NCBI RefSeq assembly: GCF_958450345.1
Contig: NC_088782.1
Coordinates: forward strand, 89,102,854-89,166,853
Reading direction: 5' to 3'
From: Calliphora vicina
Taxonomy: Eukaryota; Arthropoda; Insecta; Diptera; Calliphoridae
DNA length: 64,000 nt
How positions within the stretch are numbered: the first letter of the stretch is position 1; every line of letters starts with the position of its first letter. The notes beneath the pieces were generated by a model. The model searched no databases and was not told the origin of the DNA. It saw nothing but the letters and a program-made list of their open reading frames with translations. Made by a program: the position numbers and the translations under genes. This document shows, piece after piece, positions 45,560-64,000 of the stretch.

Positions 45560-45794
45560 TTAACATAAATTTAATTTACAAATTCGTAGTTGAAATTAAT
45601 TTTCATGATAATATTTAAGTATTTTAACATATCGGAGTCGAAAGTCATCGTAGCTAGTACTCCTTGCTCTTAGATTAGTTACAATAATTTAATTATGTAA
45701 TTAATATGAAATAAATAAATAAATAAATTTCATTACCATCAAAGACATGATCTTGTTTTTGATTTTTGTCCATTGAACAAAGCACTGTGCGTCA

Positions 45795-47514
45795 GCTTTC
45801 CTTAAAGTGCTTTGCTTGGTGGCTTGATATTTTTCGTTGCCTTCCAAAGGGAAAAATTTGTGTGTTTGGTATTTGTCAAACTTTGAATGTAATTTCTATT
45901 TCTGCGATCCTCTTCTAATTGAAGGGCTTTTTTCTGATTTTTACTAGCAGCTGACAGCCTCTGTTTTGCTGCAGGTGATCTATTTTGTTGCCATTCTCTT
46001 CTGAGTTTTCTCTTTTCTAAAAGAAGTCGTTCAATATCTGAGTTGGAAATGTGCATATCAGTTTTATAAAATATTTGACTCTTTGAATGATTTAGAGCCG
46101 ATACAATTAATGACGTAAAGTCATTGACACTTTTATCTACATCTTCCTCACACTGAATACAAAGATCTGTGTAGATATGACTGCTTATATATTTTTTATA
46201 TTTAAGCTAATTTGTTTTAAAGTAATATGTTTCAGTATGAAATTTTGAAATGTTAGTCCTCCCGTAATAAGATACTATAATTGGGGAATGATCAGAAGAT
46301 AAATCATATGACATTTCTGTAGATATTGAATTTCGATTAATATTTTTTGTTATGGCAAAGTCTATGACATCAGGAATTTTTTTAGGATCAGCAGGCCAGT
46401 ATGTTAGTTATCCAGGGGACACAAAATCCAGGCCATTTTTACGATCAACTAATGCTTTATAAAGCTGTCTACCTCTGGGATTCATTAGTCGAGAGCCCGA
46501 GTAAGTGTGTTTGGTGTTATAGTCGTCATATGCCAGAAAGCGACCTCCTAGCGTGCTAAAGAATTCTTCAAACTTTTCCTTGGTCATTGAAAATCTCCAG
46601 CAAAGCTTTCCAGATGAATGGATGTTGCCTGCATATAGTCTTTTGAGAATTCATCTAGGGGATAATGTTTTAAACGATTTCTAATTAAAATACCAGTGCC
46701 ACCATGTGCCCTACCATCAGGATAATTTGTACAGTAGAAAGTATAACCCGAAATATAAAAGTTATACCTATTGGTAAAATGAGTTTTCGAAACCAATAGC
46801 ACGTCGATGTTTTTATTCTGCATAAAGTGTGATACCTCTGATTTGTGTTGATTTAAACCGTTCGCATTCCAGAAACATAGTCTCAAATAACTCATGTTTT
46901 TGTTAAGAGGATTTGTATCATTTGGTTCTGCGCTCTTAAAAGCTCTTGTATTGTGTTTTGCATGGATGACATAAAGTTTGTCATATTTTAATTAAGAGAG
47001 GTAATATTCTGGGTAAGCGCTTATGCACTCCAACCCTCCCGTATTTTTGGGAACACCAGGTTGCTGGTAACCCGTTCTCAAAACATTGGCATAAGAACCT
47101 GCTACATTCTTAGGCTGATCAATTTGAGTGGATTGTGAATTTAATTGAGTTGAGGCTGCTTGTTTGTTCAATAGCGGAACTTCAGAATTGACTGGTGGAT
47201 AGGTGTTTTCAAATTTGTAGGCTGGTACTTCAGATGTTTTCCCTCTTATTAGCTTTTGCCTCTCTCTTAATCTGTTCAATAACTCCTTATAAACTGGGCA
47301 CCCGCGGTAGTTGGCTGAATGATCGCCACCACAGTTACCACATTTTCTTCTGAGACCATTCTTTAGGATATCACATTGTGATGAAGAATGAAGGTCTCAT
47401 CATGCCACACACACTGTTTGTAAGGTACAATAATTTTTAGTATGTCCAAACTCTTGACAATTGCCACATTTTTTTTGTTTTGATCACTCTCCCCGTTATG
47501 AAATATGTAGGCAT
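45795..47514 (-). pseudogene. Jockey-like element J1, 5' part (ORF1 zinc knuckles and endonuclease)
   Basis: On the minus strand, ORF1 remains from about 47510 to 46992. It has Cys/His knuckles (CGNCGGDHSANYRGCPVY around 47285-47340) followed by RLRERQKLIRGKT and a proline/glutamine-rich tail. ORF2 starts at the ATG at 46895 with the endonuclease opening LRLCFWNANGLNQHKSEV. The usual catalytic Glu of the SETHF motif is Lys (LVSKTHF), and there are frame breaks at about 46584 and later. The frame at 45802-46056 (ERLLLEKRKLRREWQQNRSPAAKQRLSAA) matches the linker in J2. The piece stops at the CGTCA duplication, and the reading continues at 32433. Confidence 0.85.
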
Positions 47515-47760
47515 CAGTGTTGCCACAACCTCCAAATATTTGTAACCAAGTTTGATTAAAAAAATAACCAAAATGCTAAAAAAGTAACCAAACAAAATTT
47601 ATTGCAAACGTCATGTTTTTAACTTTTTTTAAAAATATGAACGGAAGTATGAAATTTTATTTTTTTTAATACATTTTACACAGGTTTTTATATTTCAAGA
47701 TTTCAACATTTAGAATATTATGAAAATAAATTCTTAATAGCCAAATATTCTGAAAAATCG
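47515..47760. mobile_element. hAT-like DNA transposon, copy B, left end
   Basis: CAGTGTTGCCACAACC... is nearly identical to 9274-9530, including the AACCAA subterminal repeats, with a few indels. It interrupts J1 ORF1. The expected 8-bp duplication would be GTAGGCAT (47507-47514). I found no matching right end, so it may lie beyond the (TTA)n array. The end coordinate given is only where similarity to copy A stops. Confidence 0.75.
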
Positions 47761-48500
47761 ACAGAAATAATTTTTAATTAATTTTTTTTTTAATATTTTA
47801 AAATATTTTTTTCCAGTTTCATGCCTTTTTTGATATTTTTTTTTATTTTACACAATTATTATCATAATCATAGATTTTCAAATATTACACTTTTGCTGTG
47901 TTTTTGCTGAACATTTTTCATTTTACTTATCTTATTTGCGTTACTGGCTACAGCATGAAAACTATTTTTCATTTTTATAAAATACATTTTTAATGAAATT
48001 TTTTATAAATAAAAAGAATTGAATTGAAATATCATTGTCTCATGTAAATACAGCTTTATACAGATGTCTGTATGCATACGAGATTGGTAGTTTTAATTAG
48101 AGTATTTTTAATGAAATCTAAACCAATTGCAAAGGTTAAACCTAGCTAAATATTAAAAATAAACATTCTTGTTTGGAATTTTCGGAATACAACATTTTAT
48201 TTATCCTCAATAAAGATAAAAAGAAACATCCATCACAATTATTATACTAAAAAGACCAGTTTAGTGGTAAAAAATGTCATATTCTATGCTGTATTACCCA
48301 AAATTTAGAGAAAAAACTCCAAAAAATAGGGTATATAACGTGAATATATATACATATGGGGCATTTCACGTCAAGTGAAATAACTTTTGAAATCGATGTC
48401 TTCCGATCGCGATGAAGAACTAACACCAATGTTAGTTCTATTGGATAGTAATTCGGACACCAAACAGGTGTTTTTTTTATCCATATAACTTATTACCTAT
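47761..48500. other. AT-rich DNA, nothing recognised
   Basis: It is probably the interior of copy B. It contains the sentence-like block TTTCACGTCAAGTGAAATAA near 48364 but no frame with a domain. Confidence 0.35.
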
Positions 48501-48529
48501 TGTTCTTAGCAAAATGTGTCCCAAATAGT

Positions 48530-49145
48530 TTAGATAGCTATTTATGCAATCTTTCGAAAAAAAAATTAAAAAAATTTAATAAAATATTTTTGATTTTTTT
48601 TTTTAAATCAAAAATATTTTTGACTTTTTTTTGGGCCCTTTTTATTTATTTTTTTTTTATTTTTTTAAGAAAGCTTAGGTCTTTTCCTAAGCGACCATAT
48701 AGGTCGCTTAGGAAAAGATGCGAGTGGGATATCTATCAAAAAAAATATTTTGTAACCCAAGATTTAAAATTTTTGAATTTTTTTGCAAAATCAAAAACTT
48801 TGTTGACTTTTTTTAAAAAAATGGAAACATTTTTTAATTTTTTTTTTTTTGCTCAGAAGAAAGCTTATGTGTTTTCCTTTAACACCCTTTTTGTCGCTTA
48901 GTGGGATGCGAGTGGGATATCTATAAAAAAAATGTTTTGTAACTCAAGACATACAATTTTTTACTTTTTTTTGAAAAATAAAAAACCTTTTTGACTTTTT
49001 TTTTCCAAAATGGACTCTTTTTTTATTAATTTTTTTTCTCAAAAGAAAGCTTAGGTCTTTTCCTTTAAAACCTTTTTGGTCGCTTAGTGGGATGCGAGTG
49101 GGATATCTATCAAAATAAATGTTTTGTAACTCAAGATAAATGTTT
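48530..49145. repeat. Imperfect tandem repeat, unit about 187 bp
   Basis: The block GATGCGAGTGGGATATCTAT recurs near 48718, 48906 and 49092. Each is followed by a TTTTGTAAC(C/T)CAAGA phrase, T-rich runs and an AGAAAGCTTAGGTCTTTTCC-type block. Between two and three and a half units are present. The T-runs create frames (48500-48901, 48944-49318) that are not genes. Confidence 0.75.
48680..48718. repeat. Perfect 17-bp-arm hairpin
   Basis: TCTTTTCCTAAGCGACC, loop ATATA, then the exact complement. It sits at the junction of the first and second tandem units. Confidence 0.9.
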
Positions 49146-49342
49146 TTAAATTGATTTTTTTCATATTTGTGTGTAAGTGTTTCTAAAACCTTAAAAATAA
49201 AAACCACAACCACTGACCGATAATAGCCACTGGAGGGGTGCAATATGAGGCCGACCGCTATTAATTTTCCACCCCCAAAATTTGTCTGAGTTTTGTATCT
49301 TGCGGCTTTTTTAGTCAATCCTAGAGGTAGTTTTCAGCGCAC

Positions 49343-49516
49343 GTGATTTTCATTGTTAAAATATCAGGTGCCCCAGAAAAAAAATTTTTGGAATCAAGTG
49401 GAAATATTTTATGGCCCTTCTCCGAAGCAACTATATTCACAGTAGTTATTTACTACATGAAAGAAGAAAACCTGGAACACAAAAGTATGGCAATCATATC
49501 CGACGATTTAAAACAT
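49343..49516 (+). pseudogene. DDE-transposase-like gene, 5' fragment
   Basis: The frame reads EATIFTVVIYYMKEENLEHKS and then AIISDDLKH, where J2 is inserted. This fits the block preceding SDGA in the family described for the 3' fragment, with ISD.L.HD.. as its conserved phrase. The upstream part, where a catalytic DF.ENY-type segment would be expected, is absent or unrecognisable. The last 13 bases are the J2 target duplication. Confidence 0.5.
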
Positions 49517-51998
49517 TTTTTTTTTTTTTTTTAACGTTTTATTGATTTATTGAATCTGTCTATTTTGACCTTACAATAAGTATTTAAATCTTATAACTAA
49601 AATTAAAACTATTTGCTCTTCAGCAAGAGAGCCATTATGGTAAACTGTCACTCATCTTAGCGGGGTGGTAGATCTGCTCTACGGAGCCTGGATCGGGTTT
49701 GGGTCTGCACAAGTTGTCTTGCAAGCGTATTGGGATGGTTTCGCAGCTTCACAATATATTTCTCACGGACTTTCTCGAACTCTTCCTTTACCAATGTCAC
49801 TTCTAAGTCTCTGTGGATGTTTTCATTTCTTATGTACCATGGTGCTCCCGTCATGGTCCTAAGAATTTTAGATTGGGCCCTCTGTATAAGATCAATACTG
49901 GTGTTGCTAGCCATTCCCCATAATTGAATTCCATATGTCCAAATTGGTTTTAAAACGGTCTTATACAGGATGACTTTATATTCAAGGCTTAATTTTGATT
50001 GGTCATTGATTAACCAATGAAAGCTAGAGGCTTTTAACTTCATGTGAAGTCTCTTGGTTTCTATGTGTCGGCGCCAAGTAAGCCTTCTATCTAGATGAAT
50101 ACCAAGGTAGGTGACATAATCAGACTGCGGTATATTAACGTTGTTGAGTGTGACAGGTGGGCAATTTCCTCTCCTTAGAGCGAACGTAACATGTTTACTT
50201 TTCAGCTCATTTACCTTTATTCGCCAGTTTTTCAACCATGACTCCACACGTACGAGGTAATTCTGTAGTTGACTAGATGCCATGAGTGGGTTTTCGTCTG
50301 AGCTAATAATGGCGGTATCATCAGCAAATGTTGAAATTGTTAGTTTATCGCACGTAGGGAGGTCGGAGGTGTAAATCAAATATAGCGTAGGTCCTAGTAC
50401 ACTTCCCTGTGGAACGCCAGCTCCAATCTTGCATTCTCTCGTCACATAATCATTGTACTTAACTCTGAAAAGTCTATTCGATAAATAAGACTCCAGCAAT
50501 TTATGAGTACATAGTGGTAGTAAACATTTGATTTTATGTATTAGACCCTTATGCCATACCTTGTCAAAAGCCTGAGCAACGTCTAAAAAGATGGCAGAAC
50601 AATATTTCTTTAATTCAAAAGATTTTCGAATCTCTCCAGTTAAACGATTGACCTGTTCAATGGTGCCATGATGTTCACGGAAACCAAATTGGTGTACTGG
50701 GATAATGTTTCCATCATTCAAAAAAGGTATTATCTTTTCCTGGAATATTTTTTCGAATAACTTCGACAAACAAGGGAGTAGGCTAATAGGTCTATAAGAA
50801 GATGGCAGGGTTAAATCTTTACCCGGTTTAGGTATCATTATTATTTGAGAAATTTTCCAATTTTTTGGATAAATTCCTAGTTTCAAGATCGCATTAAACA
50901 ATATAGATAGCACAATTATTGCCACATTTGGTAGGTTCTTAATCATTGATGGCGTTATTAAATCATATCCCGGTGATTTTTTCAAGTCTAATTTATTTTT
51001 AATTACTCTATTAACATCCTCAGGACTAATATCGAATTGGGCTGCATTAGCCATTGTTGAAGCTGGCAGTTCTTCTAGTTCAAACTCATTTGCCGTGGAG
51101 TTGGGCTGAAATACTTCACTTAAATGTTCAGCAAATACTGAGGCTTTTTCTATAGCACTTCGTGCCCAGGTTCCGTCAGCTTTTCTTAAAGCGCTTTGTG
51201 CCTCTACCGGTGGCTTAATGTTCCTCGTTGCCTTCCAAAGAGAGAAATTTGTGTATTTTGTACTCGTCAAACTTTTAATATATTTTTCGTTTATGCGATC
51301 CTCCTCTAAATGAAGGGCTCTTTTCAGTTTTCGTACTGCTGCGGACAGCCTCTGCTTTGCAGCAGGTGATCTATTATGTTGCCATTCTCTTCTGAGTCTT
51401 CTCTTTTCGAGAAGAAGTCTTTCAATATCCGAACTTGAAATAGGCGTATTAGTTTTTGGAGGGATCTGGCACCTAGAGTGTTCCAGAGCCGAAACAATCA
51501 ATGACGTGAAGTCATTAACGGTCCTATCTATGTCTTCCTCACACTGTAAATTAGGATTTGTGTGGATATGACTGCTGATATATTTCCTATATTTTAGCCA
51601 ATTTGTCTTAAAATACAAAGAGTCCTTAGGAAATCTTGGGGTGTTGGGTCTCTCACAATAATTAATAATTACAGGAGAGTGGTCAGAAGATAGATCATAG
51701 GATATTTCTGTGGATATTGCATTCCGAATAATATTTCTGCATATGGCGAAGTCTATTAGATCAGGAATTTTTCTAGGATCAGTTGGCCAATAAGTTGGGT
51801 GTCCAGGAGACACAAAATCTAAACAATTTTTGCGATCAACTAGAGCTTTATACAGCTGTCTACCTCTGGGATTTACCAATCGCGAACCCCAATATGTATG
51901 TTTGGCATTGTAGTCTCCACATGCCAGAAACCGATCTCCTAGTGTTATAAAGAATTCTTCAAATTTTTCCTTGGTCATCGAAAATTTAAAACATGACA
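49517..51998 (-). mobile_element. Jockey-like element J2, 5'-truncated
   Basis: Inserted on the minus strand with a T-run (A-tail) at 49517-49532. A 13-bp duplication CGATTTAAAACAT lies at 49504-49516 and 51999-52011. Jockey sequence can be followed to about 51984. The remaining 14 bases repeat nearby target sequence. The 5' truncation falls in the endonuclease. It is the same family as J1. Confidence 0.92.
49657..51984 (-). CDS. J2 ORF2: endonuclease (partial) and reverse transcriptase
   Basis: An open frame of about 775 codons within the element. It starts inside the APE-type endonuclease: LACGDYNAKHTYWGS supplies the Asp/Asn pair and SYDLSSDHSPVI the SDH end. A helical linker (ERLLLEKRRLRREWQHNRSP) follows. 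RT runs from IIMIPKPGKD through YRPISLLPCLSKLFEK, AIFLDVAQAFDKVWH (motif A), GAGVPQGSVLGP (motif B) and STFADDTAI (motif C). The thumb is YLGIHLDRRLTWRRH, then a WTYGIQLWG carboxyl region. This is jockey-clade RT with no RNase H. The amino half of the endonuclease is missing by 5' truncation and the upstream codons come from target DNA. It therefore cannot make a complete protein, though no stop interrupts it. Confidence 0.92.
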   Translation of the reverse strand, partial: FSMTKEKFEEFFITLGDRFLACGDYNAKHTYWGSRLVNPRGRQLYKALVDRKNCLDFVSPGHPTYWPTDPRKIPDLIDFAICRNIIRNAISTEISYDLSSDHSPVIINYCERPNTPRFPKDSLYFKTNWLKYRKYISSHIHTNPNLQCEEDIDRTVNDFTSLIVSALEHSRCQIPPKTNTPISSSDIERLLLEKRRLRREWQHNRSPAAKQRLSAAVRKLKRALHLEEDRINEKYIKSLTSTKYTNFSLWKATRNIKPPVEAQSALRKADGTWARSAIEKASVFAEHLSEVFQPNSTANEFELEELPASTMANAAQFDISPEDVNRVIKNKLDLKKSPGYDLITPSMIKNLPNVAIIVLSILFNAILKLGIYPKNWKISQIIMIPKPGKDLTLPSSYRPISLLPCLSKLFEKIFQEKIIPFLNDGNIIPVHQFGFREHHGTIEQVNRLTGEIRKSFELKKYCSAIFLDVAQAFDKVWHKGLIHKIKCLLPLCTHKLLESYLSNRLFRVKYNDYVTRECKIGAGVPQGSVLGPTLYLIYTSDLPTCDKLTISTFADDTAIISSDENPLMASSQLQNYLVRVESWLKNWRIKVNELKSKHVTFALRRGNCPPVTLNNVNIPQSDYVTYLGIHLDRRLTWRRHIETKRLHMKLKASSFHWLINDQSKLSLEYKVILYKTVLKPIWTYGIQLWGMASNTSIDLIQRAQSKILRTMTGAPWYIRNENIHRDLEVTLVKEEFEKVREKYIVKLRNHPNTLARQLVQTQTRSRLRRADLPPR

Positions 51999-52017
51999 CG
52001 ATTTAAAACATGACACC
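51984..52017. repeat. 17-bp tandem duplication at the J2 5' junction
   Basis: ATTTAAAACATGACACG (51984-52000) is followed directly by ATTTAAAACATGACACC. The second copy is target sequence. The first looks like extra target-templated sequence added when the J2 5' end was joined. Confidence 0.85.
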
Positions 52018-52644
52018 GTTGCAGTTTATGAGTACCAGAAGATAATACTAAATTATCTAAAATCAAAATTTACAGTAGAAAAGGTATACTACGTTTCGGA
52101 CGGAGCTCGTCAACATTTTAAAAACAAAAGTAGCTTCGCAAATCTTACAGCTCATGAAAAAGATTTTGGAATGCCAGCTGAGTGGCATTTTCATCCTACT
52201 GCTCATGGTAAAGGAGCATGTGATGGTATTGGAGCAAACCTCAAAAGAAATGCAGCGAAGTATAGCCTCCAGTGCTCTCATCAAGATCGCATCTTAGATG
52301 CGACTGCTTTATTCCATTGGGCAAATAATTATTGTAAAGAAACTAAAATAGTTTTTAGTAGCAAAGAGGATCATGAGGAAACATTGAAAACACTAAAGAG
52401 CAGATTCGATGCTGCGGTAACAATCGATGGCACTGCTCAATACCATGCTTTCATACCGCTTGTCGATGGAAGACTCAAATTAAAAAAGTTTTCTGCATCT
52501 ACTCAATGCGATTTCTTTCCAAAGCCAAAAAAGAAGCCAGCAGCGAAATCAGTAGCTGAATCTAATAACGCCAAGAAAGGATTGACAAAAAAAAAGCAGC
52601 TAATAAAGGTGACAAATAAGGAGGATAAAAGTATGGATATTTGA
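52012..52644 (+). pseudogene. DDE-transposase-like gene, 3' fragment
   Basis: The frame continues from the 49343-49516 fragment after one copy of the J2 duplication. It contains VYYVSDGARQHFKNKSSFANL, then KDFGMPAEWHFHPTAHGKG, ACDGIGANLKRNAAKYSLQ, and ends in a lysine-rich tail (KKPAAKSVAE..., KKGLTKKKQL). From memory of the family, this conserved set (SDG..-QFKN, HGKG.CDG.G..KR) occurs in many uncharacterised insect, cnidarian and fish proteins linked to transposons. It looks like an RNase-H-fold transposase core. I cannot name the superfamily. The frame is open to its stop 95 bases before the (TTA)n array. It could be the transposase of hAT-like copy B, but nothing proves it. Confidence 0.5.
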
Positions 52645-52736
52645 AAATTTAAAAACTTCATAAATTAAGTGTAAAAATAGTTATTATATAAATTGATCTA
52701 TTGTGATTAAGATTAAATTTTACTAAATTATTCATC

Positions 52737-64000
<11,264 letters not shown>

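Larger units (their letters stand above)
43267..45728 (+). mobile_element. I-like non-LTR retrotransposon fragment, 5'-truncated
   Basis: It holds an RNase H/carboxyl-terminal frame and a 3' UTR ending in an (AATA)n tail at about 45708-45728, flanked by the 61-bp direct repeat. A Helitron-type segment ends inside the 3' UTR at 45559. The first 80 bases also occur, reversed, inside the Harbinger-type MITE at 33103-33170. Most of the element (endonuclease and RT) is absent. Confidence 0.75.
32434..45789. mobile_element. Transib-type DNA transposon with nested insertions
   Basis: The left end CACAGTGCTTTG (32434) and right end CAAAGCACTGTG (ends 45789) are inverted. The arms extend through CAATGGACAAAAAT. 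A 5-bp duplication CGTCA (32429-32433 and 45790-45794) lies in J1, which reads through when the insert is removed. CACAGTG ends with a 5-bp GC-containing duplication are the Transib signature, the family related to RAG1. No transposase frame is seen between the passengers, so this copy looks non-autonomous. The bare element would be only about 2-3 kb. Confidence 0.78.

Noticed and set aside
48500..49318. Phenylalanine/lysine-rich open frames on both strands
   Set aside because: They arise from T-runs in a tandem repeat and have no start context or domain.

Overview
The window is AT-rich eukaryotic DNA with no recognisable single-copy host gene. The element families point to an insect, most likely a brachyceran (calyptrate-type) fly: a jockey-clade non-LTR element, a roo-like BEL/Pao element with an envelope-like domain, a Ty3/gypsy element primed by an insect-type tRNA-Lys, a Transib end with CACAGTG, hAT and Harbinger MITEs, Helitron-type 3' ends and the dispersed 'GGTCCATAATTGGTCATAGCTCCCATATAA'-type fly repeat. 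The species is inferred, not seen.

The main discovery is a layered nest of transposons that can be unpacked from target-site duplications (TSDs). The oldest readable layer is one jockey-like element (J1, minus strand). It is now in three pieces: 5' part 45795-47514, middle 32259-32433, 3' part 8198-9273. A Transib-type element (32434-45789, TSD CGTCA) separates the 5' and middle pieces. A hAT-like element (9274-32258, TSD GGTGTAAC) separates the middle and 3' pieces. The hAT-like element later received a 13.1-kb Ty3/gypsy element (19145-32237, TSD ATAA) and a series of MITEs, Helitron ends and a tRNA-like SINE. The Transib received an 8.0-kb BEL/Pao element (34899-42937, TSD AAACT), a Harbinger-type MITE and an I-like non-LTR fragment. 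A second hAT-like left end (47515) interrupts the 5' piece of J1.

Layout. 1-8197: AT-rich DNA with a hAT MITE (2850-3717), a Tc1-like MITE (4214-4757) and a hAT MITE placed on the edge of a Harbinger MITE (6809-7371). 8198-19144: the 3' end of J1, then the left part of the hAT-like element with its passengers. 19145-32237: the Ty3/gypsy element, with LTRs of 3.6 and 3.3 kb, a Gag carrying a RING-H2 finger, and a broken pol. 32238-45794: ends of the hAT-like element and J1, then the Transib with BEL/Pao inside. 45795-49342: J1 5' part, second hAT-like left end and a tandem repeat with a perfect hairpin. 49343-52644: a DDE-transposase-like gene split by a fairly intact second jockey copy (J2). 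52739-64000: an uninterrupted, then lightly interrupted, (TTA)n array of more than 11 kb that runs off the window.

The genes form no host pathway; each set serves one mobile element. Gag packages element RNA, protease/RT/RNase H/integrase copy and insert it, and endonuclease/RT drive target-primed insertion for the jockey copies. BEL/Pao (LTRs differing by about one base) and J2 (long open ORF, clear TSD) look youngest. The Ty3/gypsy pol, J1 and the I-like fragment are decayed.
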